A stretch of 64,000 bases of DNA from an uncultured Clostridia bacterium (GTDB lineage Bacteria > Bacillota > Clostridia > Christensenellales > UBA1242). A program made the translations under genes and the position numbers. The DNA is taken from NCBI GenBank assembly GCA_934747965.1, contig CAKVHI010000001.1:186001-250000 (forward strand), given 5' to 3'. The notes below the pieces were generated by a model, which ran no database searches, had not been told where the DNA came from, and saw only the letters and a list, made by a program, of their open reading frames with translations. Each line of letters begins with the position of its first letter. The stretch's first letter is position 1. Of this stretch, positions 44,868-53,241 are shown piece after piece.

Positions 44868-46304
44868 ATGGCTTTTATAAAACAATCTATTGAACTAAAA
44901 AATTCAAGTTACACGCTTGTAAACAATTATTTTTTGAATACATTTATGCCTGTTGCAAATGAAAACGCAATAAAGGTCTATCTTTTAGGGCTTTATTTTA
45001 ACAACATTAACTTGGATGCAAACACCCTAGACAATTTTTGTGATAGTTTGAATTTAACTGAAAATGAAGTTAAAGATGCTTTTTTGTATTGGGAAAAAGA
45101 AGGCTTGGTTAAAATTTCTTCAATAGATAACTTTGAAGTTATTTATCTTCCAATAGATGCTAAAACAACAAAATTTAAACCTATTGATGAGTCTAAGTAT
45201 GGCGACTTTTTTGTTCTTGTTCAAAGTTTTTTGACAAGGCAAGTAACTCAAAACGAGTTTAAAGATTATGTAAGTTTGATTGAAAATGACAAAATTGAAA
45301 AAGATGCAATGCTTATGATAATCAAATATTGCACAAACAAAGACGAAAAAATTCCTGAAAACTATATTTTGACTGTTGCAAAAAACTGGATTAGCGAAGG
45401 GATTTTGACCACCAAAAAGGTTGAAGAAAAAATAAAAGAACTTGAAAAATCAAGTGAAGATATTAAAAACCTTTTCTTTGTTTTAGGGTTAAAGCGAAGT
45501 GCAAATTTGGATGAATGTGATATGTATAACATTTGGACAAAAAGTTTTCACTACACAAGCACAGTTATTTTGTCTGTGGCTGAAAGTTTAAACAAAAAAG
45601 GTGGCATGAAAGCCTTAGATAACAAAATTAGAAAATATCACTCTATGCAACTTTACTCTGAAGATGAAATAAAAGAATATGAAAAAAATCGCAAGCACTA
45701 CTATTCTCTTGCAAAAGATATTTGCACAAATCTTGGCTTGTTTGTTGAAAACTTTGACCCAGTTATTGAAAACTATATCAACTCTTGGATGTTTAAAGGT
45801 TATATGGATGAAACCCTAAAAACTCTTGCAAAATTTTGTTTTAAAACTGAGAACAATAGTTTGGATAAAATGGATGTGGTAATTCAAAAACTTTACAAGC
45901 AAGGTTGCGTAAGTTTGGAGGCAATCAAAGATTATATTAATGACCTTAATGAAATAGATAACAACATAAAACAAATTTTTGACAAACTTGCAATTAAAAG
46001 AATTGTAACAACTAGGGACAGAGAGTTATATAACATCTGGTGCAATGAATGGAATATTTCAAACGAACTACTAAATTATGCACTTGAAATTTCTTGCGGA
46101 AAAGTGGCACCTTTTCAGTATTTAAACAAAGTTTTGACAAACTTTCATGAAAAAAATATCACAAGTCTTGAAATGGCAAAATCAAACAGTGAAAGCATAC
46201 AAAAAAATGTTCAAGGCAAGGCTGATGTTTCTATGAACACTAGAAGTTATTCTGATGAAGAATTAAACAGATTGTTTGATAACTTAAAGGAGGTTGATGT
46301 TTAA
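44868..46304 (+). CDS. DnaD-domain replication protein
   Basis: 478 aa. The N-terminal ~100 residues look like the winged-helix DnaD N domain (LYFNNINLDANTLDNFCDSL, then ALFYW-like FLYWEKEGLVKI). At least two DnaD C-type helical repeats follow, each ending in an IxxxW motif (DMYNIWTKSF near residue 222 and ELYNIWCNEW near residue 388), so this may be a duplicated DnaB2/DnaD arrangement. In Firmicutes DnaD-type proteins help load the replicative helicase. GAAGGA precedes the ATG. The stop overlaps the next ATG by one base (TAATG). Confidence 0.87.
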   Translation: MAFIKQSIELKNSSYTLVNNYFLNTFMPVANENAIKVYLLGLYFNNINLDANTLDNFCDSLNLTENEVKDAFLYWEKEGLVKISSIDNFEVIYLPIDAKTTKFKPIDESKYGDFFVLVQSFLTRQVTQNEFKDYVSLIENDKIEKDAMLMIIKYCTNKDEKIPENYILTVAKNWISEGILTTKKVEEKIKELEKSSEDIKNLFFVLGLKRSANLDECDMYNIWTKSFHYTSTVILSVAESLNKKGGMKALDNKIRKYHSMQLYSEDEIKEYEKNRKHYYSLAKDICTNLGLFVENFDPVIENYINSWMFKGYMDETLKTLAKFCFKTENNSLDKMDVVIQKLYKQGCVSLEAIKDYINDLNEIDNNIKQIFDKLAIKRIVTTRDRELYNIWCNEWNISNELLNYALEISCGKVAPFQYLNKVLTNFHEKNITSLEMAKSNSESIQKNVQGKADVSMNTRSYSDEELNRLFDNLKEVDV

Positions 46305-47221
46305 TGACAAAAGAAGAAATATTAAAAAAATCAATTCAAAACATAAAAAGTAATCGTGCGATAAAAATAATGGAAAGTCAATCATACAAGCAAAGTTGTT
46401 ATGATGACCAAGAAATTTTGGCACTTGCAAACGAACTAGGGAACATTAAAATTTCGATTGCTAAAGCCAAAAATGATAACCTTTCAACAACAAGTTTAAA
46501 ACTAAAGAAAAAAGAACTTTTAAAACAATTTGTGCAAAAACTTTATGAAAAAGGTAAAGATGTAAACAAGATATTTCCTAATTTTGATTGTAAAATTTGC
46601 AATGATGAGGGTTTTTTGCAAAATTCGCAGATGTGTGAATGTTTAAAAAAAGAATTTCACAAAAATCTTATGATAGAAACTGGAATTGACCTTGAAGGTT
46701 ATCCTATTTTGGAAAAAATGAGTTTAGAAAAATATGAAAATAAAGATGAAATTAAAAACATTATAAAAAATTTGCTAAACATAGAAAAATCAAATTTCAA
46801 CACAATACTTTTTTCGGGCGCAACAGGAACAGGAAAAACTTATATTTCTAAATGCTTTGCAAAAACTTTGTGCGAAAAAGAAATTTTAACAAGATTTTAT
46901 TCTTCTTGTGAAGTAAATAAAATGTTTTGCACCGCTCATTTTAACATTAACAAAATTGATGAAATTTTGAAAGATTTATATGACTGTGAGGTTTTGATAA
47001 TTGATGACCTTGGGGCTGAAGCAAAATACAAAAACATTACAGCCGAATATTTTATAAACCTTCTTTCCGAACGCCAAAACAAAAACAAAATTACACTTTT
47101 TACAACAAACTACACGCTAAGCGACATAAAAAACACTTACACAGAGCGTTTTTTAAGCCGAATTTTGGATAAAGAAATTTCACTTAAATTTAATTTTCAA
47201 GGCAAAGATTTGAGAATTTAA
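46304..47221 (+). CDS. DnaC/DnaI-type helicase loader ATPase
   Basis: 305 aa. An N-terminal helical part is followed by a Cys cluster C-x2-C...C-x-C (CKICNDEGFLQNSQMCECL) of the DnaC/DnaI type. The AAA+ core has Walker A GATGTGKTY near residue 171, Walker B LIIDDLGAE, sensor 1 TTNY and an Arg finger region ERFLSRI. It very likely loads the replicative helicase with the DnaD protein encoded just upstream (translational coupling). AAAGGAGG lies at the end of the upstream gene. Confidence 0.92.
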   Translation: MTKEEILKKSIQNIKSNRAIKIMESQSYKQSCYDDQEILALANELGNIKISIAKAKNDNLSTTSLKLKKKELLKQFVQKLYEKGKDVNKIFPNFDCKICNDEGFLQNSQMCECLKKEFHKNLMIETGIDLEGYPILEKMSLEKYENKDEIKNIIKNLLNIEKSNFNTILFSGATGTGKTYISKCFAKTLCEKEILTRFYSSCEVNKMFCTAHFNINKIDEILKDLYDCEVLIIDDLGAEAKYKNITAEYFINLLSERQNKNKITLFTTNYTLSDIKNTYTERFLSRILDKEISLKFNFQGKDLRI

Positions 47222-47239
47222 AATTATTGGGAGAACACT

Positions 47240-47791
47240 ATGAAAATAAGATTTCCTGCTGTGTTTAGACAAGAAAAAAATAGTACGGTTTACAGCGTAT
47301 TTTTTCCAGACATTTTAGGATGCGTTACTTGTGGGAATAATTTTGATGAAGCCTTATCAATGGCGAAAGACGCATTGATTTGTGCGGTTGAAGAAAATTT
47401 TTTTGATTGTGAAACAACTGTGCCAACCCCAATAACACAACTTCAAAAATATTATCCTAATGACATAGTAAGGCTTATCATAGTTGAAATCAATGCTGAA
47501 CAAATCAGACCGAAAGTAGAGAGAAAAGTTTATTCCTTTCCTGTCGTGATAAAAAAAGATGAAAAAGATAGCGATGTTTTTGGATTTTTCCCTGACATTA
47601 AAGATTCAAGTTTTTGCTCTGATTCTCTTGTGAAGGCTGTGTGCGTAGCACACGCAATTCTTGCAAAAAAACTTAAAATTAAAAAGGTTAGAAACACAAT
47701 TCCTTCAAAAAAATCTGAAATTGAAAAATTGTATCCAAGCGATATTGTAAAAGATATTGAACTTGAAGAAAGAATATTTAAAGATAAATAG
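47240..47791 (+). CDS. Tandem HicB-like domain protein, no HicA partner
   Basis: 183 aa made of two copies of a ~80-residue HicB fold. Copy 1 has YSVFFPDILGCVTCGNNFDE and copy 2 has FGFFPDIKDSSFCSDSLVK, both with the FPD strand and the following helix; each ends with a similar YYPNDIVRLI / LYPSDIVKDI phrase. There is no DNA-binding C-terminal domain. HicB normally neutralises a HicA RNase, but neither neighbour is a HicA. It follows the helicase-loader gene by 18 bases with GGGAGA as ribosome site and shares its operon. Confidence 0.8.
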   Translation: MKIRFPAVFRQEKNSTVYSVFFPDILGCVTCGNNFDEALSMAKDALICAVEENFFDCETTVPTPITQLQKYYPNDIVRLIIVEINAEQIRPKVERKVYSFPVVIKKDEKDSDVFGFFPDIKDSSFCSDSLVKAVCVAHAILAKKLKIKKVRNTIPSKKSEIEKLYPSDIVKDIELEERIFKDK

Positions 47792-47795
47792 TAGC

Positions 47796-47841
47796 AAAAA
47801 AAACAAGACAAAGTTGCAACTTCAATTTTGTCTTGTTTTTT
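47796..47841. terminator. Shared bidirectional terminator
   Basis: Stem AACAAGACAAA/TTTTGTCTTGTT around a 13-base loop, flanked by A and T runs, between the HicB gene and the convergent TPR gene. Confidence 0.85.
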
Positions 47842-47859
47842 ATTGTATTTCAATTTAAC

Positions 47860-49308
47860 TTAATTGTTAACTGTTTCATTAAACATTTTAACCAATTCAA
47901 AATATTCTTGATTTTTGTCTTTCACTTCAAGCAATTTTTCTCTTGTTAATTTTGCATATTTAATTCTATTTTGAGTTTCTCCCAAAGATTTATAAATCAT
48001 AAACATATTAAAATTAATATCCGCCAAATTTAAAACATAATCACCTTCAAAAACATTCATTTCCATGGTTATTAAATAATCAAGATAAACTTGCAAAGCT
48101 TCTTTAAGTTTTCCATCTTTAGTTAGTGATAAGCCTAATTCTTTTATGGTCATGTAGTACATATAATAGGCTTCGTTAATATTATAATTCTTGCAAATAT
48201 TCATAACTTTATAATATTGTTCAACGGATTTTTCGACTTCACCAAGAGCATATAAACTTGTTGCCAAATTGTATGTATACTTTGCAATTCTGTAAAGTTT
48301 TCCGAGCTCGGTTTGCCCAGTCATTTGATTTACATAATCAACCGCTTTTTTTGCACAAGCAACGGCTTTTTGATAATTTTGCTCATAAAAATATGCTACA
48401 TGTTTTATCATATAAGCCTGACTTATCATGTCAACAACAAGGTCTGTCTTATCCATTTTTTCAAAAGCGTTTATTGCTTTATCAGTAATTTCTTGACCTT
48501 TATCAAACTCTCCTAGTTTAACTAAACTATCCCCAAAAGAATTTAGGAACATAATATATTGTAAATTAATTTGCTCTTTTTCTTTATTACTCAACTTTTT
48601 ATAAAAATTTTCAACTTCTTGTTGAATCTTATAAATTTCACTAACATTACCTAATTGTATGTAACAATTTAAAAGTGAACTGCTATTTAAAAAATAAGTG
48701 TCAAAAGGCATACTATTTTTGTCTATACTATAAAGTCTATTCAAAATTTCTTTTGCGTCAAGTAAACAATTTAATGAAGATTCAAAATCACGATTTACAA
48801 ACAAAATATTTCCAAGTCTGAAAATTAGTTTTGCTTGATTATCTAAAGTTTTAACATTTGGTTTTTTGCAAATTTTTATTAATTCAATGACACGCTCAAT
48901 TAATTGCTTTGCTTCCATAATCATGTTATTATTAAGCAAAACTGGGCAAATACCTCCCGACATATCGCTAAGCACATCAATTTCCTTTTCACATAAGCCA
49001 TTAGTGTCGGCTTCATGAAACAAAGCGCTCATTGCGAAAATACCAATATCTACATAATCTTGCGTGCTAACATAACTATTATTGGCTGATTGAAAAATCA
49101 TCAGAATATATACGGCAGGGATGATTTCAAAATCATACTTTATTTTTTTTGTTTTTTTGTCAACAACATAAATTTTTTGAAAGTCAAAATTTAAAGATTT
49201 TACTGTTGATATAATTTCATCAAAATAATCTCTTCGTTGTTGTTCTGTCATATCACATACTTTTTCATGTTCCAAATTCAAGGCTCTTTCAAAATCTTTT
49301 TGTTTCAT
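47860..49308 (-). CDS. TPR-repeat protein, 482 aa
   Basis: Soluble, all-helical. Degenerate tetratricopeptide repeats run from about residue 150 to 440, for example KLIFRLGNILFVNRDFESSL, NSFGDSLVKLGEFDKGQE, NLATSLYALGEVEKSVEQY and KELGLSLTKDGKLKEALQVY. The N-terminal 140 residues have no clear repeat. Such proteins usually act as interaction scaffolds or peptide-sensing regulators; no DNA-binding domain is seen. A strong AGGAGGGGG ribosome site precedes the ATG. Last gene of a three-gene operon. Confidence 0.8.
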   Translation of the reverse strand: MKQKDFERALNLEHEKVCDMTEQQRRDYFDEIISTVKSLNFDFQKIYVVDKKTKKIKYDFEIIPAVYILMIFQSANNSYVSTQDYVDIGIFAMSALFHEADTNGLCEKEIDVLSDMSGGICPVLLNNNMIMEAKQLIERVIELIKICKKPNVKTLDNQAKLIFRLGNILFVNRDFESSLNCLLDAKEILNRLYSIDKNSMPFDTYFLNSSSLLNCYIQLGNVSEIYKIQQEVENFYKKLSNKEKEQINLQYIMFLNSFGDSLVKLGEFDKGQEITDKAINAFEKMDKTDLVVDMISQAYMIKHVAYFYEQNYQKAVACAKKAVDYVNQMTGQTELGKLYRIAKYTYNLATSLYALGEVEKSVEQYYKVMNICKNYNINEAYYMYYMTIKELGLSLTKDGKLKEALQVYLDYLITMEMNVFEGDYVLNLADINFNMFMIYKSLGETQNRIKYAKLTREKLLEVKDKNQEYFELVKMFNETVNN

Positions 49309-49317
49309 AACCCCCTC

Positions 49318-50094
49318 CTATTTAACACCCAAGTTTTCAAGTTTTTTCGCAGCAGGACCATAACCTTTATCTCGTGCTGATTTTAATAACCTTATTGCTT
49401 CTTCTTCATTTTCGTCAAAAATTTCCTCATTAAGCAAGCACACAGCATAAGAGTATTCACATTCTGGTCTGTTATATTTCATTCCCAACTTATAATATTC
49501 TTTGGCTTTTATAGTATTTTTTTCTGTGCCTCTGCCACTTTCACAACAAAGCCCCAAAATTATTGCCATGTTCTGTGGAAAACTATCTTTTGCTCGCAAA
49601 GCAAACTTGTATGCTAAACTTAAATCTTCTCTGTTATAATCTTTATAAAAATGTATCACTGCAAGCCAGTTGCAAGCCTTTATTGAATTTTGTTTTTCAG
49701 CAAGATTAAAATAATATATTGCTCTATCCAAATCTTTTTCTGTTCCTTGCCCGTGCAAATATGATAGAGCCAAATTTTCTTGTGCATTCATTCGGCCATA
49801 AAAGGCAGGATACTTAAATAATTCAAAGGCTTTTGCATCATCTTTTTTTGTTCCAACACCAAAACAAAAGCAATTTGCATATTTGTTTGCAATTTCTGGG
49901 CTCAAATTGCCTTCGCTTAAACCTTTTTCATAGGCTTTGCTTAAATAATAATATGTTTTGTTGTTATATTCTTCATTAGTTACATCTTCCTTTGACAAAT
50001 CATAATAGTAATTTCCAAGTTTATTTAATGCCTCTAAATTTCCTTTTTCAGCCCATAAAGTGAGTTCTTTTAAATTAAATTCTTTTTGTTCCAT
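49318..50094 (-). CDS. Sel1-repeat protein, 258 aa
   Basis: Sel1-like repeats throughout, with the typical A-x2-W/Y-x-Ala...G-x-GxxxDxxxAxxYFxxA pattern (for example LALSYLHGQGTEKDLDRAIY and LGLCCESGRGTEKNTIKAKE). No signal peptide, so cytoplasmic. The start is ATG 50094 (MEQKE) with AAGGAG upstream. Sel1 repeats mediate protein contacts; the partner may be encoded in the same operon (10 bases to the TPR gene, 44 bases from the upstream unknown gene). Confidence 0.85.
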   Translation of the reverse strand: MEQKEFNLKELTLWAEKGNLEALNKLGNYYYDLSKEDVTNEEYNNKTYYYLSKAYEKGLSEGNLSPEIANKYANCFCFGVGTKKDDAKAFELFKYPAFYGRMNAQENLALSYLHGQGTEKDLDRAIYYFNLAEKQNSIKACNWLAVIHFYKDYNREDLSLAYKFALRAKDSFPQNMAIILGLCCESGRGTEKNTIKAKEYYKLGMKYNRPECEYSYAVCLLNEEIFDENEEEAIRLLKSARDKGYGPAAKKLENLGVK

Positions 50095-50137
50095 AATTTC
50101 TCCTTTTAACAAAAATAATTTTGTTTAATAAATATAT

Positions 50138-51106
50138 TTAAAATATTAACTTTTTAAAATAAGCAATTTTGTTTTTAAAATCAAATTTTGTAAATTGAAA
50201 ACCAAAATCTTCAAGCAAGGAATAAAACATTTGCATTTTATAATCAAATTTTGCATTAATTATTTTTTCTATTTGTTTAAAAGTAATTTCACTAGCAATT
50301 TTTGAATTAAAATTTTCTAACAAATTATCACTTAAAGTTTTATATTTCTCCCAAATATTTTGTTGATTACAAACAAAATCTTCGGTAGAGAAAATAAAAT
50401 CTCGAACAATTTGCTTTAAATCTTCAATATTTTGGCTGACAATAAAAATTGCATACAAAAAGGCCTTTACACAATCTGCAATAATTTTATTTCGCTTTGT
50501 CTTGTCATGTTTTTCACTCAAAGGCTTATTCATTGTTTTAACAAAACTTTCAAATTTATATTTTTTTACAACAAGGTCTGCTAGTTTTTTGTTTGTTAAA
50601 AAATTTTTTGAAAGATTTTGACAAATTTCAAGCGTATCTCCTTTATCAAAAACAGCATCTTTTATTAAAAATCTAAGCAAACTTTCGCCCGCATTAACAA
50701 AATTTTTGTTTGTTTTTAAATTCAATGCAACAAGCAAATCGTTATACTTGTTTTCGATGCTATTTGACAAATCAAGATAATATTGAAACATATCATCAAA
50801 AATGTTTCTATTTTTGTTTTCATCATAGTCATAAAACTTTATATCAACAAAATCTAACAAAATATATCCACTTTGACTGTAAAAGCTAAATACGCTATCA
50901 AAAACCAACATTCTGTTTATATGGGGTATTAAAAATAGATATACTTTGTAGCCTTTTTTATTTGAAAGATAAAGCAAATAATCTATTTCATTTTCAAATT
51001 CTTCATAACAATCATAAGAATATTCTTTGTTAAAATTTGAGTCATCGCAAACAATTTTAACCTTTTGAGGATAAGAATGTTTTAAAATATATAATCTTTT
51101 TTTCAT
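50138..51106 (-). CDS. Hypothetical protein, 322 aa
   Basis: Not recognised. No TM or signal. The first ~110 residues look alpha/beta with many Tyr and Phe; the remainder is helical and Lys/Phe-rich. AAAGGGA precedes the ATG, with TATAAT about 15 bases further upstream. First gene of the operon with the Sel1 and TPR proteins, so it may work with them. Confidence 0.65.
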   Translation of the reverse strand: MKKRLYILKHSYPQKVKIVCDDSNFNKEYSYDCYEEFENEIDYLLYLSNKKGYKVYLFLIPHINRMLVFDSVFSFYSQSGYILLDFVDIKFYDYDENKNRNIFDDMFQYYLDLSNSIENKYNDLLVALNLKTNKNFVNAGESLLRFLIKDAVFDKGDTLEICQNLSKNFLTNKKLADLVVKKYKFESFVKTMNKPLSEKHDKTKRNKIIADCVKAFLYAIFIVSQNIEDLKQIVRDFIFSTEDFVCNQQNIWEKYKTLSDNLLENFNSKIASEITFKQIEKIINAKFDYKMQMFYSLLEDFGFQFTKFDFKNKIAYFKKLIF

Positions 51107-51192
51107 TGTTCCCTTTGTTTAAATTATAATAAACTATCAAAATTATTATAACATGAATTTGTATTTTTACAAATTGATTAACAGAAATTAAC

Positions 51193-51222
51193 AAAAAAAG
51201 CACCAAAGATGTTTTTGGTGCA
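51193..51222 (-). terminator. Intrinsic terminator of the ABC exporter operon
   Basis: Stem GCACCAAA/TTTGGTGC with loop GATGTT, followed on the minus strand by seven U. Confidence 0.85.
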
Positions 51223-51224
51223 AA

Positions 51225-53228
51225 TTAATATTTACTAAATTGACTATTATATAAATTATAATAAAAGCCTTTTTTTGCAAGCAACTCTTTATGTGTTCCT
51301 TGTTCAATAATATTTCCTTTATTCATAACCAAAATCAAATCGGAAGAAACTATAGTTGAAAGTCTGTGAGCAACAATAAAACTTGTTTTGTTTTTCATCA
51401 TATTATTGAATGCTTGTGAAATAGCAAGTTCTGTTCGGGTGTCTATGTTGCTAGTTGCCTCATCCAAAATTAGCATTGGTGGTTTTGCAAGCATTAACCT
51501 TGCAATACAAATTAATTGTTTTTGCCCTTGAGATAAATTATCGCCGTTTTCGTTTACTATCGTATCATAACCATGAGGCATTGTTTGAATAAAGTGATCT
51601 ACGCCCGAAAGTTTCGCTGCTTTTTTTATTTCAGCATCTGTTGCATTTTCTTTTCCATAAGCAATGTTATCTTTTATTGATGCCGAAAACAACCATGTTT
51701 CTTGCAAAACCATTCCATATTGGGCACGCAAACTTTTTCGAGTTACTTGACTGATAGGATACCCACTAACAATAATTTGACCTTTGTCGACATCATAAAA
51801 TCTCATCAACAAATTTATAATTGTGCTTTTCCCGCATCCTGTTGGACCAACTATTGCCACTTTTTGACCTTTTTTTACATTAAGATTTAGGTTTTGAATT
51901 AATTTTTTATCTTGTGAATAAGAAAAATCAACATTATTAAACACAACTTCGCCAGTGCATTTTTCAATTTCAGGAAGCCCGACATCACTTGTTTCATTTT
52001 TCATGTCAAGCACATTAAATACCCTAACGGCTGATGCAAATGCTGCTTGCAAATCTGCAAAAACATCGGCAATATCATTAAATGGTCTTGTATATTTGTT
52101 TGCAAATGTTAGCAAAACTGAAATTTCACCAACAGTCATTTTAGATTTTAAGCACAAAACACAACCTATTATTGCAACAGTTGCATATAAAAGCCCGTTA
52201 ATAAACCTTGCTATAGGAGCCGAAAGAGTTGAATAAAACATTGCTTTTTCATTTACTTGCTTAAGTTTTGTGTTTATTTCATCAAATTTATCTATTGAGC
52301 GGTCTTCATACAAAAAACCCTTAACTATTTTTTGATTTCCAACCATTTCAACAAGTGTACCAGATAAATCTCCAACACTTTTTGCCTGTTTCTTGAACAA
52401 TTTATGCGATTTTTTTGCAATAATTGATGCAACAATCATAGAAATAGGTGTTATGCAAATAATTACTATTGCAATCACAGGACTTATTCGGAACATAAAA
52501 ATTAATGTTAAAACAATAGTCGCCAACGCATCAAAAAATGTAGTTAAACCCATAACAAATCCGTCAGTTATCAAATCTACATCATTAATCATACGACTTT
52601 GTAAATCGCCATGACTTGAAGAGTCTATATATTTAATTGGCACTTTATTAAACTTTCTAAAAATATCGTTATGCATTTGTTGCTCAACTTTATATGATAG
52701 TCCGTTTGCCGTTCTTGATAGTAACCACTTAAAGCAAGCAAATCCAACAATGCAAACAGCAAGATAAACTGCATACATTTTTATTGCATCAAAGTTTACA
52801 TTCCCCACACCAATTATATGGTCTATCGCTTCACCTATGATTAGTGGAATGAAAATTTCAAAAATTGAATTTACTAAAGCAAAGATAATTGCAAAAACAA
52901 GTAAATACCAATATTTTTTTAGGTAAGATAAAGTTCGAAGAATTGTAGATTTTGCTTTAGGCTTTCGAATTTTTGCTATAGATTCTATTTTCTTTGAATT
53001 TGTGTCAAGAATGATTGGTGCATCAATAATTTTTTTGGCTTTTTCTTCGGTTTGAATTAGTTGAGGATTATTTATTGTTGCTGGCACTACGCTTGGCACT
53101 TTAATTTCGGTTATTGGCTGGGCTTTTTCAGGGTTATTAAAAGAAGGCTCTGGAAGCATAGCTATTGCTTTTTGAAGTTTGCGTTGCTTTTGCTGCTCTT
53201 TTTTACTATTTAACTCATCTTTCTGCAT
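51225..53228 (-). CDS. ABC exporter subunit with catalytic site (heterodimer partner)
   Basis: 667 aa: an unusual N-terminal extension of about 95 residues (Lys/Gln/Pro-rich, cytosolic), six TM segments (~100-400), then the nucleotide-binding domain. Walker A is GPTGCGKST, the signature LSQGQKQ (Gln for the second Gly), Walker B LILDEATSNID with the catalytic Glu present, and H-loop VAHRLST. It matches the B-type subunit of heterodimeric exporters such as LmrCD or YheI/YheH. It follows its partner by 13 bases; AAGGAGG precedes the ATG. Substrate unknown. Confidence 0.92.
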   Translation of the reverse strand: MQKDELNSKKEQQKQRKLQKAIAMLPEPSFNNPEKAQPITEIKVPSVVPATINNPQLIQTEEKAKKIIDAPIILDTNSKKIESIAKIRKPKAKSTILRTLSYLKKYWYLLVFAIIFALVNSIFEIFIPLIIGEAIDHIIGVGNVNFDAIKMYAVYLAVCIVGFACFKWLLSRTANGLSYKVEQQMHNDIFRKFNKVPIKYIDSSSHGDLQSRMINDVDLITDGFVMGLTTFFDALATIVLTLIFMFRISPVIAIVIICITPISMIVASIIAKKSHKLFKKQAKSVGDLSGTLVEMVGNQKIVKGFLYEDRSIDKFDEINTKLKQVNEKAMFYSTLSAPIARFINGLLYATVAIIGCVLCLKSKMTVGEISVLLTFANKYTRPFNDIADVFADLQAAFASAVRVFNVLDMKNETSDVGLPEIEKCTGEVVFNNVDFSYSQDKKLIQNLNLNVKKGQKVAIVGPTGCGKSTIINLLMRFYDVDKGQIIVSGYPISQVTRKSLRAQYGMVLQETWLFSASIKDNIAYGKENATDAEIKKAAKLSGVDHFIQTMPHGYDTIVNENGDNLSQGQKQLICIARLMLAKPPMLILDEATSNIDTRTELAISQAFNNMMKNKTSFIVAHRLSTIVSSDLILVMNKGNIIEQGTHKELLAKKGFYYNLYNSQFSKY

Positions 53229-53241
53229 ATTAATCCTCCTT

